Positions 1 through 7,333 of a stretch of 16,207 nucleotides of DNA are shown here, in pieces. The position numbers and the translations under genes are program-made. Positions within the stretch are counted from its first letter, which is position 1. Every line of letters starts with the position of its first letter. Source of the DNA: JBGSOV01 sp964558715 (GTDB lineage Bacteria > Patescibacteriota > Gracilibacteria > CAIRYL01 > GCA-016699755); contig CAZLFD010000034.1 of assembly GCA_964558715.1 (NCBI GenBank), positions 1-16,207 of the forward strand, in the 5' to 3' direction. Below the pieces are notes generated by a model that made no database searches, was not told where the DNA came from, and saw only the letters and a list, made by a program, of their open reading frames with translations.

Positions 1-116
1 ACCATTCTTTGTGAGTGAAAGAAAAGTGTCACGGGAATTGGGGCTTAGAAGAGAAAAAAGCAAAAACTCCTTGCATCAGAAATAGTTTTCTGAAAAGATA
101 CCCCTTGCCTTTCTTC

Positions 117-145
117 CGCTTTTGCCGAACTACGAGCTAAAAGCG
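117..145 (+). promoter_or_regulatory. leader hairpin upstream of rpsF
   Basis: The arm CGCTTTTGCCG (117-127) pairs with the 3' arm at 133-145 (CG, A, GC, T, AAAAGCG). This gives 11 base pairs around an AACTA loop, with two single-base bulges (A135 and T138). It lies 20 bases before the rpsF start. S6-S18 operons in many bacteria carry an mRNA leader bound by the S6:S18 complex, with a conserved CCG. A CCG occurs here at 125-127, but partly base-paired rather than in an open bulge, so identity with that motif is only a suggestion. A second perfect 7-bp hairpin (76-82 with 87-93) lies upstream. Confidence 0.4.
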
Positions 146-165
146 CTTTCCTTTGTCCACGAAGA

Positions 166-735
166 ATGCCTGATTCTGCTGTAAAAAAGTACGAGCTGAT
201 GCTCCTGTTGTCGCCCTCTCTTTCTGAGGAAGACGCATCTTCGCATATCGAAGCGATAAAAAAAGAGCATATCAACAGCAGCGGTGGCTCTGTAAGCTTT
301 GAAGATTTTTGGGGCCGTAAAAACCTAGCATATCCGATCAAGAAAGAAACAGCCGCTATTTACACCGTTTTACATTTCACGCTTGGTGCCGACAAGCTGA
401 AGGCACTCGATGAAGAGCTTCGCCTTGATAATAATGTCATCCGCCATCTGGTCACCATCGTACCGACCAATGTCGAACCGATGACGCTTGAGCAGATTAC
501 AGCCTGGAACATCGAAAACCTGCCAGAAAAGCAGCGCAGCAAGAAGAATGAAGAAAAGCGTGCGCCTCGCGGTAAAAAGCATGTCGATACTCGCCCAGAG
601 ATGCAGAAGGTAGACACCGAAGAAGCACCCAAAGCTGAGAAAACCGCAGAAAAAAAAGAGAAGAAGAAAGAGGACGATGCCATCGATAAAAGCCGCCTTG
701 ACGCCGAGCTGAACCAGATGCTCGAAGACATTTGA
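166..735 (+). CDS. rpsF: 30S ribosomal protein S6 with long charged C-terminal extension
   Basis: Ribosomal protein S6 sits on the small-subunit platform and pairs with S18. Residues about 7-100 form the S6 domain: a KKYELMLLLSP first strand, the segment FWGRKNLAYPIKKE, and the closing strand VIRHLVTIVP. The protein is 189 aa, whereas most S6 proteins are about 95-135 aa. The excess is a Lys/Glu-rich, probably disordered tail from about residue 115 to the end, finishing in a short amphipathic stretch (RLDAELNQMLEDI). The ATG at 166 is directly preceded by GAAGA, a poor ribosome-binding site. rpsR follows after 13 bases, so the two are co-transcribed. The ssb gene often found between them is absent here and occurs elsewhere, at 8345-9184. 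Confidence 0.95.
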   Translation: MPDSAVKKYELMLLLSPSLSEEDASSHIEAIKKEHINSSGGSVSFEDFWGRKNLAYPIKKETAAIYTVLHFTLGADKLKALDEELRLDNNVIRHLVTIVPTNVEPMTLEQITAWNIENLPEKQRSKKNEEKRAPRGKKHVDTRPEMQKVDTEEAPKAEKTAEKKEKKKEDDAIDKSRLDAELNQMLEDI

Positions 736-748
736 TTTTTTTCCACTC

Positions 749-961
749 ATGCCCATCTTCCCAAAAAAACGCTGCCCCATTAGTGAATTGCGACTCGAGC
801 ATATCGACTATAAAAATGCGGTCCTGTTGCATCGATTCTTAGATTATTACAATCGCATCAAACGCCGTGAACACACCGGTGTGAGCCTGCGTAACCAGAA
901 AAAGCTAGCAACAGCGATTAAACGCGCTCGCCATGTAGCTCTGTGTGGGTTCGTGCGCTAA
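749..961 (+). CDS. rpsR: 30S ribosomal protein S18
   Basis: S18 is the small-subunit platform protein that binds next to S6. The 70-aa product carries the family core: IDYKNAVLLHRFLDYYNRI, then the basic segment with TGVSLRNQKKLATAIKRARHVAL. The N-terminus (MPIFPKKRCPI) keeps a single Cys rather than the zinc-type cysteine pair seen in some S18 proteins. It starts 13 bases after the rpsF stop, with no visible Shine-Dalgarno sequence (the spacer is mostly T and C). An intrinsic terminator follows 27 bases after the stop codon. Confidence 0.95.
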   Translation: MPIFPKKRCPISELRLEHIDYKNAVLLHRFLDYYNRIKRREHTGVSLRNQKKLATAIKRARHVALCGFVR

Positions 962-988
962 GTTTTTTGAATGAATATAATCTTGAAG

Positions 989-1020
989 CCCGTATTCATT
1001 ACGAATGCGGGTTTTTATTT
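989..1020 (+). terminator. intrinsic terminator after rpsR
   Basis: The stem CCCGTATTC (989-997) pairs with GAATGCGGG (1003-1011) through nine pairs including one G-U. The loop is ATTAC and a T-rich run follows (1012-1020). Position and orientation fit termination of the rpsF-rpsR transcript. Confidence 0.85.
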
Positions 1021-1044
1021 ATCATTACGATTTCTGATTGCGGA

Positions 1045-1073
1045 TTGCCGTTTGACCATTGCTTTGTTACCAT
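1045..1073 (+). promoter_or_regulatory. candidate promoter for metK
   Basis: TTGCCG (1045-1050) and TACCAT (1068-1073) are separated by 17 bases, 25 bases before the metK start and just after the rpsR terminator. Both boxes match the sigma-70 consensus at four of six positions. The position is sensible but the boxes are weak. Confidence 0.3.
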
Positions 1074-1097
1074 TTTGAAAGATTCTCCAGACGTAAT

Positions 1098-2246
1098 ATG
1101 CCCGAGTTTCAATTCACCTCCGAATCCGTTACCTGCGGCCATCCCGATAAGATCTGCGACCAGATATCTGATGCCATTCTCGACGAAGCCCTTAAACAAG
1201 ATCCGAATTCTCGAGTAGCGGTCGAGACGGCGGTCAAAACCGGCATGGTGATGTGTTTTGGCGAAATGCGCACGCAAGCCTGGGTCGATGTCGAACATCT
1301 GGCACGTGAAGTGGTACGGAATATCGGGTACACCGATGCTGCTTTTGGTTTTGATAGCGAGTCGATCGCCGTACTCTCGGCGATTGGGAATCAGAGCGCC
1401 GAAATCGCTCAAGGGGTGGATGAAAAAGTAGGTATCAAAACCATCGGTGCCGGTGACCAAGGTATGATGTTTGGTTTTGCCTGCCGCGAAACGGAAGAGT
1501 TGATGCCACTGCCTATTACTTTAGCGCATAAACTGACACGACAACTAGAAGCGGTGCGGCACGATGATGTTTGTAATTTTTTACGACCAGATGGCAAATC
1601 GCAAGTTACCGTGGAATATAGTGATATCGGCATGCCAAGACGCGTTTCGGCTGTCGTGCTCTCGGCGCAACACCATCCCGATATTTCACCCGAAAAATTA
1701 CAGGAAGAGCTAAAGAAGAATGTGATATTGCCTGTGCTCGACGGACTGGTGGATGACGAGACGGTGTTTCATATCAACCCGACCGGCAGTTTTATAATCG
1801 GCGGCCCACAGGGTGATGCCGGCCTCACGGGGCGCAAGATCATTGTTGATACCTATGGCGGCTATTGCGCGCATGGCGGCGGAGCTTTTTCTGGAAAAGA
1901 CCCGACAAAGGTGGATAGAACCGGAGCGTATGCCGCGCGGCACATTGCCAAAAATATCGTCGCGGCAGAATTGGCGGATGTGTGTGAAGTACAGATTTCG
2001 TACGCCATCGGCGTGGCAGAACCGGTTTCAATTTTTGTAAATACGAAGGGCACAGGGAAGTTTGCAGATCATCAGCTCAAAAAAATCATCACCGATAATT
2101 GGGATTTGCGCCCAGGCATTCTTATTCGCGACCTTGGTTTACAGCGGCCGATTTTTCAGAAAACCGCAGCGGGTGGGCATTTTGGCCGCGATGGTTTTCC
2201 GTGGGAAAAGCTGGATAAAGGAGAAGCTTTGAGAAAAGCGCTATGA
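1098..2246 (+). CDS. metK: S-adenosylmethionine synthetase
   Basis: MetK makes S-adenosylmethionine from methionine and ATP, and that product would also feed the DNA methyltransferase at 14327. The product is 382 aa, close to the family norm. It has GHPDKICDQ (residues 14-22), GAGDQGMMFGFA (117-128), then the segment with DAGLTGRKIIVDTYGG, and DPTKVDRTGAYAARHIAKN. I chose the ATG at 1098 (MPEFQFTSESVT) because alignable sequence begins there; the 13 codons that could extend it upstream do not look like MetK. No Shine-Dalgarno sequence is visible. The stop codon overlaps the next start as ATGA, implying translational coupling to the membrane protein downstream. Confidence 0.96.
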   Translation: MPEFQFTSESVTCGHPDKICDQISDAILDEALKQDPNSRVAVETAVKTGMVMCFGEMRTQAWVDVEHLAREVVRNIGYTDAAFGFDSESIAVLSAIGNQSAEIAQGVDEKVGIKTIGAGDQGMMFGFACRETEELMPLPITLAHKLTRQLEAVRHDDVCNFLRPDGKSQVTVEYSDIGMPRRVSAVVLSAQHHPDISPEKLQEELKKNVILPVLDGLVDDETVFHINPTGSFIIGGPQGDAGLTGRKIIVDTYGGYCAHGGGAFSGKDPTKVDRTGAYAARHIAKNIVAAELADVCEVQISYAIGVAEPVSIFVNTKGTGKFADHQLKKIITDNWDLRPGILIRDLGLQRPIFQKTAAGGHFGRDGFPWEKLDKGEALRKAL

Positions 2247-2644
2247 AAGTCGAACGCCATTACTGGCCGTTGTGGATTTTGGTGATTGCGATGTTTTCTG
2301 TGTGGGCAGCATGGGGTCTGGTGTTCAACAAAACATCCCCATTTGCTTCACCACTGATCGCGATTCCCCTCTTTTATGTGACGGCTTTCTTTAGCGTTTC
2401 GCTCACAGTAGCGACTTTCTCGACTTTGCTGCGCGTAGCTTTTATTCCTCACGTGACTTTAGCAGAGCATGTGAACGCGGCTATCCGCCAGGGAGTGATT
2501 GTGGGCGTGACAATCACACTTTTAATGCTCTTCCAACAGTTTCGTATTCTCACGGTATGGATTGCGGGCATGATCGTCTCGATGGCATTTTTGATCGAAG
2601 CGTTTTTTTGGGAAAGTGAAACGTCACAGAATGACGAATCCTGA
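2243..2644 (+). CDS. small polytopic membrane protein of unknown function
   Basis: The 133-aa product is almost entirely hydrophobic. Membrane segments are likely at about 8-27, 36-62 (perhaps one long or two short), 84-101 and 104-124, and the tail is short and acidic (ESETSQNDES). I do not recognise a family. It overlaps the metK stop by the ATGA arrangement and ends 44 bases before leuB, so it is probably expressed with both. The coupling is positional only and does not by itself indicate a role in methionine or leucine metabolism. Confidence 0.75.
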   Translation: MKVERHYWPLWILVIAMFSVWAAWGLVFNKTSPFASPLIAIPLFYVTAFFSVSLTVATFSTLLRVAFIPHVTLAEHVNAAIRQGVIVGVTITLLMLFQQFRILTVWIAGMIVSMAFLIEAFFWESETSQNDES

Positions 2645-2688
2645 AGAAGCGCTGGCACACTTCTAACCACAAACCATTTGTATTACCT

Positions 2689-3756
2689 ATGAATAAACCA
2701 ATCGCAATTCTTGCTGGCGACGGCATCGGGCCTGAGGTAATGGCCGAGGCCATCAAGGTACTTAAAAAAGTCGAAGAGAAATTCGGACATCAGTTTGAGT
2801 TGACAGAAAAATTAGTCGGCGGCGCAGCCATAGATGCGACCGGTGAACCATTGCCAAAAGATACTTTGGCCGCATGCGAAGCGGCCGATGCGATTTTGTT
2901 TGGCTCAGTCGGCGGGCCAAAATGGGACGATCTGCCGGCAGAGAAACGACCTGAGGTAGGTGCGCTGCTGCCGCTTAGGAAGCACTTTGACCTCTTTGCC
3001 AATCTGCGACCGGCGGGGGTTATTAAAGAGTTAGCGGATTTTTCACCACTCAAAGCCGAGATCATTGGCGATGGCTTCGATTTTATGATTGTGCGGGAGT
3101 TAACGGGAGATGTGTATTTTGGCGAAAAATCCGGCGATGGCGAAACGTTTGGCGCCGATCAGATGATCTACAAAAAAGACGAAGTAGAACGTATTGCCCG
3201 CGTGGCTTTTGAATTGGCGCGAAAGCGCAAAGGTAAGCTACTCAATGTGGATAAATCGAACGTACTGCGCACCTCGCAGTTTTGGCGCTACGTCGTGCGC
3301 GAGCTGCATGCAAAAGAATTTGCGGATGTAGAACTCTCGCACTTGTATATCGATAACGCCGCCATGCAGATTTTGGTGCGGCCACAGGAATTTGATGTGA
3401 TTCTTGCCGGTAACCTGTTTGGAGATATTTTGAGTGACGAAGCAGCGCAGATCAGCGGCTCGATCGGCATGCAGAGCAGCGCGAGCATGAATAGTAATGG
3501 ATTTGGTTTATTCGAACCGATGGGAGGCAGTGCGCCAGATATTACCGGGCAAGGCATCGCCAACCCGATTGCGCAGATCGGCTGTGTGGCGATGTTGCTT
3601 GAGACCTCATTTGGATTGCTCAAAGAAGCGGCAGCTATTAAAAAAGCCATTGCGGGAGCATTAGCAGCTGGCCTAAGAACCGGCGACATCTATACGCCAG
3701 GTACGACAAAAGTCGGTACAACAGCAATGTCGCAAGCAATCATCGCGCGCATTTAA
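2689..3756 (+). CDS. leuB: 3-isopropylmalate dehydrogenase
   Basis: LeuB oxidatively decarboxylates 3-isopropylmalate in leucine synthesis. The 355-aa product has the expected order of motifs: the N-terminal LAGDGIGPEV, LRKHFDLFANLRPA, the signature VRELTGDVYFGE, IDNAAMQIL, the metal-binding GNLFGDILSDEAAQISGSIG, and the NAD-binding loop EPMGGSAPDITGQGIANP. GGSAPD at this loop resembles the E. coli enzyme and argues for LeuB over isocitrate dehydrogenase. No other leu genes are in the window. The start ATG at 2689 gives a family-length protein, and no Shine-Dalgarno sequence is visible. The stop overlaps that of the convergent gene by four bases, leaving no room for a separate terminator. Confidence 0.93.
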   Translation: MNKPIAILAGDGIGPEVMAEAIKVLKKVEEKFGHQFELTEKLVGGAAIDATGEPLPKDTLAACEAADAILFGSVGGPKWDDLPAEKRPEVGALLPLRKHFDLFANLRPAGVIKELADFSPLKAEIIGDGFDFMIVRELTGDVYFGEKSGDGETFGADQMIYKKDEVERIARVAFELARKRKGKLLNVDKSNVLRTSQFWRYVVRELHAKEFADVELSHLYIDNAAMQILVRPQEFDVILAGNLFGDILSDEAAQISGSIGMQSSASMNSNGFGLFEPMGGSAPDITGQGIANPIAQIGCVAMLLETSFGLLKEAAAIKKAIAGALAAGLRTGDIYTPGTTKVGTTAMSQAIIARI

Positions 3757-4931
3757 GTACCACTATCGGTCATCTGTGAAACGATGGTCATGCACGATTC
3801 CTGCGCGAGGAGGTCAGAGATTAGGCGGCACCATTTGGTGTCTTTTTCTTCGCGCGCCATCTTAAAAAAGTACATGCTTTCTTCACGAGTCGCATCCGTC
3901 AGGCATCGTTGGCGACGGCTATCATCAACGATATCGGTACAAAACTGCGGATCATGCTCTTCGATTGCCTTACTCATGAGCGCATTATCAATACAATATT
4001 GGCGGCCTTCATCTTCGGTCATCCCCTCGCACCCGGTCACGTCTCCGGTGTTGATGCTTGCTTCAGTCTGGTTGATTTCTAGTTCTTCGCGAACCTTACG
4101 AATACAGGCAGTCTGCAATTCTTGATCTTCGAGCTCGCGACAGGGATTGACGTTTTTTTCGGAGCCGGCAAGGCGAACCGCATTTTCAAGGAGACACGTG
4201 GCGCGTGTCTCTGGGCTGCTGATTGCACCGCAGGCATCGGCTCCTTCTTTTTCAAGCTGCGAAACAGCACGTTTTGCGGCAAAGAAATCGAAGCACATAT
4301 TCCGCTCTTTGCGGCTAGTGATCTTTTCGCAGTCATTTATACTCGTCACTTCGGTGATCTTGTGGCGGGCTTCTTCTTCTTGGCAACGAATGCGCAGCGT
4401 AGAATTCATGATCTCGATACAGACCGAATAGTCATCATCTTGCTTCGCCGTGGCAAGTAACACCTGATCACGACAATTTGCTTTTTCTTCTGGAACCGAG
4501 ATCAGTTCGCAGGTATTAAGGCTATTATCGCGCAGGGCTAAGGCCAATCGGATGTTATCACGACAGAGTGTTTGCAACCGAAGATCAAGCAGATTTTCAC
4601 ACCCTTCGACAGAACGGTCTTTGACTAATTCTTTAAAAAGCGTCCGATCAGCTTTGATCTCTTCTTCGGTAAATTCTACAGCCGGAGTTTGTGTTGCCGT
4701 CGAATCGAGTGGTGTGGTGGTGGTCTTGTTCGCTTCTTTTTTTGCCTCAGTTTCCTTGCGCATCTCTTCTTGCTTAGCCGCGTCAATATCGACTGCCGGT
4801 ACATTAGGATGGGTATTCGTGAGCACCGGCTCGTTTGTTGGCTCGCCTTCGATCATCAAGCTCGACATCAGACCGATAATGCCAAACACTACCATTCCTA
4901 CGCCGATGAGTATTCGCCAAAATTTTTTCAT
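3753..4931 (-). CDS. membrane-anchored protein with nine Cys-x11-Cys repeats
   Basis: The 392-aa product starts with a basic N-terminus and one hydrophobic helix (about 5-24), a signal anchor or uncleaved signal. A Thr/Pro/Glu/Lys-rich linker runs to about residue 95, followed by a helical repeat region to the end. All 18 cysteines fall in nine pairs, each exactly Cys-x11-Cys: 111/123, 141/153, 171/183, 201/213, 234/246, 264/276, 301/313, 331/343 and 368/380. The spacer between pairs is usually 17 residues (period 30), with longer spacers of 20, 24 and 24. I infer helical hairpins each stapled by one disulfide, outside the cytoplasmic membrane. The ATG at 4931 is preferred over an upstream extension because the anchor helix begins there. 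An extended -10 promoter precedes it. No named family is recognised. Confidence 0.8.
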   Translation of the reverse strand: MKKFWRILIGVGMVVFGIIGLMSSLMIEGEPTNEPVLTNTHPNVPAVDIDAAKQEEMRKETEAKKEANKTTTTPLDSTATQTPAVEFTEEEIKADRTLFKELVKDRSVEGCENLLDLRLQTLCRDNIRLALALRDNSLNTCELISVPEEKANCRDQVLLATAKQDDDYSVCIEIMNSTLRIRCQEEEARHKITEVTSINDCEKITSRKERNMCFDFFAAKRAVSQLEKEGADACGAISSPETRATCLLENAVRLAGSEKNVNPCRELEDQELQTACIRKVREELEINQTEASINTGDVTGCEGMTEDEGRQYCIDNALMSKAIEEHDPQFCTDIVDDSRRQRCLTDATREESMYFFKMAREEKDTKWCRLISDLLAQESCMTIVSQMTDSGT

Positions 4932-4960
4932 GTGTGAGTTTGTGTACTTTTTATCTTCTG

Positions 4961-4989
4961 AGTATAGCAAATATTCGCATGGGATACAA
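4961..4989 (-). promoter_or_regulatory. extended -10 promoter for the Cys-repeat gene
   Basis: On the minus strand TGC-TATACT gives a strong extended -10 (TATACT at 4961-4966), with a weak -35 TTGTAT (4984-4989) 17 bases upstream. It sits just after the stop of the preceding gene and 29 bases before the ATG at 4931, so the Cys-repeat gene can be transcribed independently of nusB-rnc. Confidence 0.5.
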
Positions 4990-5742
4990 TCACTTTGTCG
5001 CTTCAGCAATCGAAGGGTACGGGATATTTTCTAACTCCAAAAGCACCGGGCAGTGATCAGAAAGTTTGGTTTTGATAACCTGGATATTTCGCACTTTTAA
5101 CGATGCGGAGCAAAGAAAAACATCGAGTGTGCATTTGGGGCTATGCGCCGGAAAGGTGGGCTTGTTCATCTCACTTATCAGCCGCAGGTCAGTTGCTTTG
5201 AGAAGTGGCACCAGCTCTTTGGCACCATCGAAAATATTAAAATCCCCTGCTACGATAACCTGTTTTTTTTTGCGAATCACGCGACCCAGTTCTGCCAACT
5301 GACGGCTACGGATCCACTTGCGCAGCGAAAGATGAACGAGAAAAAAATACACCCCAGGGGCAATTTCTGCCTGCAAGACCAAGCGCTTGTTACCATGCTT
5401 GAGATAGTGCTTATTCACATGGATCAGAGAGCGCGAAAGAATCGCATTCCCTTTGTCGGCCAGTACCGGAATCTCACGCAAGGGGCTTTTGGCGCTATAT
5501 TTTTCTGCCCAAATACAATAATGATCTGCGAGAAACGGATACTGTTTTTTGGCATCGATCTCCACTTCGATCATGCCACAAACATCAGGTTCAAATTCGG
5601 AAAGGAGTGTGCAAAAACGTGTAACGTTCTGTGTGCGTACAATCGGATCGCAGACAAAGTATCGATGCCCATGCCGAAGATAATTCAAGAAAGACCCATC
5701 GTGTCCGAGAAAGTATCCGACATTGTGGATAAGGATTTTCAT
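4990..5742 (-). CDS. endonuclease/exonuclease/phosphatase (EEP) family protein
   Basis: The 250-aa product has the EEP (DNase I / exonuclease III-like) fold motifs in order. These are the first strand MKILIHNVGYF with Asn7, the metal-binding Glu in GMIEVE (about residue 59), GNAILSR, VHLSLR with His137, GDFNIF with Asp167 and Asn169, LDVFL with Asp207, and the terminal SDHCPVLLEL with Asp229/His230. The catalytic set therefore looks complete. Members cleave nucleic acids or phosphoesters, and the substrate cannot be predicted. I chose the ATG at 5742 because the first conserved strand begins there; a TTG at 5760 overlapping the rnc stop is an alternative. It is third in an operon with nusB and rnc. 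Confidence 0.85.
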   Translation of the reverse strand: MKILIHNVGYFLGHDGSFLNYLRHGHRYFVCDPIVRTQNVTRFCTLLSEFEPDVCGMIEVEIDAKKQYPFLADHYCIWAEKYSAKSPLREIPVLADKGNAILSRSLIHVNKHYLKHGNKRLVLQAEIAPGVYFFLVHLSLRKWIRSRQLAELGRVIRKKKQVIVAGDFNIFDGAKELVPLLKATDLRLISEMNKPTFPAHSPKCTLDVFLCSASLKVRNIQVIKTKLSDHCPVLLELENIPYPSIAEATK

Positions 5743-5756
5743 TTCTGAGCCATTGG

Positions 5757-6440
5757 TCAATTCTGAACCAGTTTCGTCAAGGCATCTTCAGCGGCCGCTA
5801 CTTCGGCCTTTTGCTTACTCGACCCCTCGCCTTCTCCCATTTGCTTCTCTTCGACAAAGGCACCCGTGCGAAAGATCTTGTCGTGGTCAGGGCCCGATTC
5901 ATCAAGCACGCGGTATTCTGGGGTAATACCCAATTTATCTTGCGCCCATTCCTGAAAGCCAGATTTCGGGTCGACATAGAGATGCTTTTCTACCACTTCG
6001 GGGAGACGTGGAAATAATTGTGCATCGAGGAATCGGACGACAGCCTCCATGCCGCATGTCAGGTAAAGTGCACCGATCAATGCTTCAAACACATTCGCGA
6101 GAATAGGATTTTTGCTCTGCCCACCGCTAGCAGCTTCGCCGCGTGATAAACGAATATGTTGACTGATACCAAGCTTGCGCATCACCGCTGCCAATGAAAC
6201 GCCAGACACAAGAGCACTACGGTATTTGGTCATCTTCCCTTCTGGCTCGTGCGGAAATTGTTCAAACAAACGCTGCGTCACCGCAAGTTCGAGCACGGCA
6301 TCGCCTAAGAATTCCAGCCGTTCATTGTGTTCTTCATCACTTTTTTCGTTGGCAAAACTCTTATGCGTCAGGGCCGTGATGAATAATTCGGGACGAGAAA
6401 TATCGATGCCGAAAATTCGTGTGAGTTCTGTTGGCGTCAT
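5757..6440 (-). CDS. rnc: ribonuclease III
   Basis: RNase III cuts double-stranded RNA, chiefly in rRNA maturation. The 227-aa product has the catalytic domain with the signature NERLEFLGDAV (Glu40, Glu43, Asp47) and a C-terminal dsRNA-binding domain from about 155 to the end (KSGFQEWAQDKLG ... SSKQKAEVAAAEDAL). In the second metal-binding segment, ILANVFEALIGALYL, the residue aligned with E. coli Asp114 is Asn116, while Glu119 (E. coli Glu117) is kept. The start overlaps the nusB stop as ATGA, so the two are translationally coupled. The EEP-family gene follows after 14 bases. Confidence 0.95.
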   Translation of the reverse strand: MTPTELTRIFGIDISRPELFITALTHKSFANEKSDEEHNERLEFLGDAVLELAVTQRLFEQFPHEPEGKMTKYRSALVSGVSLAAVMRKLGISQHIRLSRGEAASGGQSKNPILANVFEALIGALYLTCGMEAVVRFLDAQLFPRLPEVVEKHLYVDPKSGFQEWAQDKLGITPEYRVLDESGPDHDKIFRTGAFVEEKQMGEGEGSSKQKAEVAAAEDALTKLVQN

Positions 6441-6856
6441 TTTTTTTGGGGGAACGATCCTGCTTCACGGGCGATGGAACTGAGCACACCATTGATAAAG
6501 CGCCCCGCCGATTCGTCGCCAAATTCTTTCGCTAAATCGACTGCTTCGTTGATAGCGATCGCGGCCGGGATATCGGTATTGAGGATTTCGTAACAGCCGA
6601 TTTCAAGGGTGACCCGCTCGACCGGGTCGAGTTTTTCTATTGGCCACTCTGGCGCATATTGGCGGATTTTTTCATCCAGTTCTTCGCGATTACTCAATAC
6701 TCCGTCAACGAGTTCATCCAAAAAATCGCGCTTCGGCAAGCGCTCAGCAAACTCTTTGTGTACATACTCGATGACAGTCTCGCGCTTTTCGTCGTTCAAA
6801 AGCAAAGAAACAAGTACCTGTAGTGTTGCCTGGCGGGCGAGGTGGCGGAGTTTCAT
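6437..6856 (-). CDS. nusB: transcription antitermination protein NusB
   Basis: NusB joins S10 (NusE) on boxA RNA during antitermination of rRNA operons. The 139-aa product fits the all-helical family, with RHLARQATLQVL at the N-terminus and the conserved C-terminal block containing INEAVDLAKEFG and GRFINGVLSSIARE. The ATG at 6856 (MKLRHLARQ) is chosen because the NusB domain begins there; the six upstream codons add nothing recognisable. It opens the operon nusB-rnc-EEP. Grouping with rnc makes sense, since both act on ribosomal RNA production. No Shine-Dalgarno sequence is visible. Confidence 0.93.
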   Translation of the reverse strand: MKLRHLARQATLQVLVSLLLNDEKRETVIEYVHKEFAERLPKRDFLDELVDGVLSNREELDEKIRQYAPEWPIEKLDPVERVTLEIGCYEILNTDIPAAIAINEAVDLAKEFGDESAGRFINGVLSSIAREAGSFPQKK

Positions 6857-6870
6857 GGCTGGAGAATAAC

Positions 6871-6890
6871 ACAAAAACGCCGCATTGCGG
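6871..6890 (-). terminator. weak terminator-like hairpin after rpmF
   Basis: On the minus strand a short stem CCGC-AAT-GCGG (6880-6890) is followed by CG and five T residues (6873-6877), between rpmF and nusB. The stem is only four base pairs, so it may be a partial terminator that allows read-through into nusB. Confidence 0.3.
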
Positions 6891-6919
6891 AGAGAGTTTT
6901 ATACCTGGGAGTAAAATGC

Positions 6920-7150
6920 TTACGCCTGAATACGTGTTGTTTCAGTAGTCTTTTTCGATTTATTCACGACGACGCGCCCCTTAAAGCGGCCAGTCTCAGG
7001 ATTGGCACAATGGCTCAGGCGAGCCTCGCCCGTTTCTTTATCTTTTACGATTTTCGTGCGATCGAGCAGTTTTTTCTGCTGCAATTTTTTCCACGTTGTG
7101 TAGCGTGTCTTCGAGTATGATTTTGCCGTTTTCTTCTTTGGTACTGCCAT
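6920..7150 (-). CDS. rpmF: 50S ribosomal protein L32, zinc-less form
   Basis: The 76-aa product begins MAVPKKKTAKSYSKTR, the hallmark start of bacterial L32, and ends with a segment (LSHCANPETGRFKGRVVV) that aligns with the usual second half of L32. The zinc-ribbon cysteines are lost: only one Cys remains, so this is a Cys-minus L32. It is somewhat longer than typical L32, with a basic tail. The ATG at 7150 is chosen because the MAVPK start is invariant; the longer upstream reading is spurious. It is preceded by a sigma-70-like promoter and lies upstream of nusB. Confidence 0.88.
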   Translation of the reverse strand: MAVPKKKTAKSYSKTRYTTWKKLQQKKLLDRTKIVKDKETGEARLSHCANPETGRFKGRVVVNKSKKTTETTRIQA

Positions 7151-7172
7151 GTGTGATAAAGAGAGCTGAGAG

Positions 7173-7201
7173 ATTGTGCATGAATGGGCGGTGCTTGGCA
7201 A
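7173..7201 (-). promoter_or_regulatory. promoter for rpmF
   Basis: On the minus strand TTGCCA (7196-7201, five of six) and CACAAT (7173-7178, four of six) are separated by 17 bases, about 23 bases before the rpmF start. The leader would be short and has no Shine-Dalgarno sequence. Confidence 0.5.
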
Positions 7202-7217
7202 GGGAATTTTTTGGGTC

Positions 7218-7247
7218 ATTCCGGCTTGACTGGAATCGGAAGGTGTA
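7218..7247. repeat. REP-like palindrome, copy 1
   Basis: ATTCCGG-CTTGA-CTGGAAT (7218-7236) is a 7-bp stem with one G-T pair around a CTTGA centre, followed by CGGAAGGTG. A second copy at 12752-12781 differs at paired positions in a compensatory way and shares the CTTGA centre and the CGG(G)AAGG tail. Both copies lie upstream of minus-strand genes (rpmF, map). This resembles the dispersed REP-like palindromes known from many bacteria. Confidence 0.6.
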
Positions 7248-7333
7248 TGATTTCGCCGCCTTTACCCCTTCCAACTCCCCCTATTTAAGGAGTGAGGAAT
7301 CCTCATTACAAATTGCCATAACCTGTTTACTGC

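Noticed and set aside
360..832. Overlapping minus-strand open frames opposite rpsF and rpsR
   Set aside because: They are Ser/Phe-rich shadows of the Lys/Glu-rich rpsF tail and do not resemble any protein.
4079..5034. Plus-strand and alternate-frame open frames over the Cys-repeat gene
   Set aside because: Regular Cys spacing in the chosen frame shows which frame is coding; the others lack any conserved pattern.
7225..7253. Plus-strand promoter TTGACT ... TATGAT over REP-like copy 1
   Set aside because: The spacer is only 14 bases and no plus-strand gene follows.
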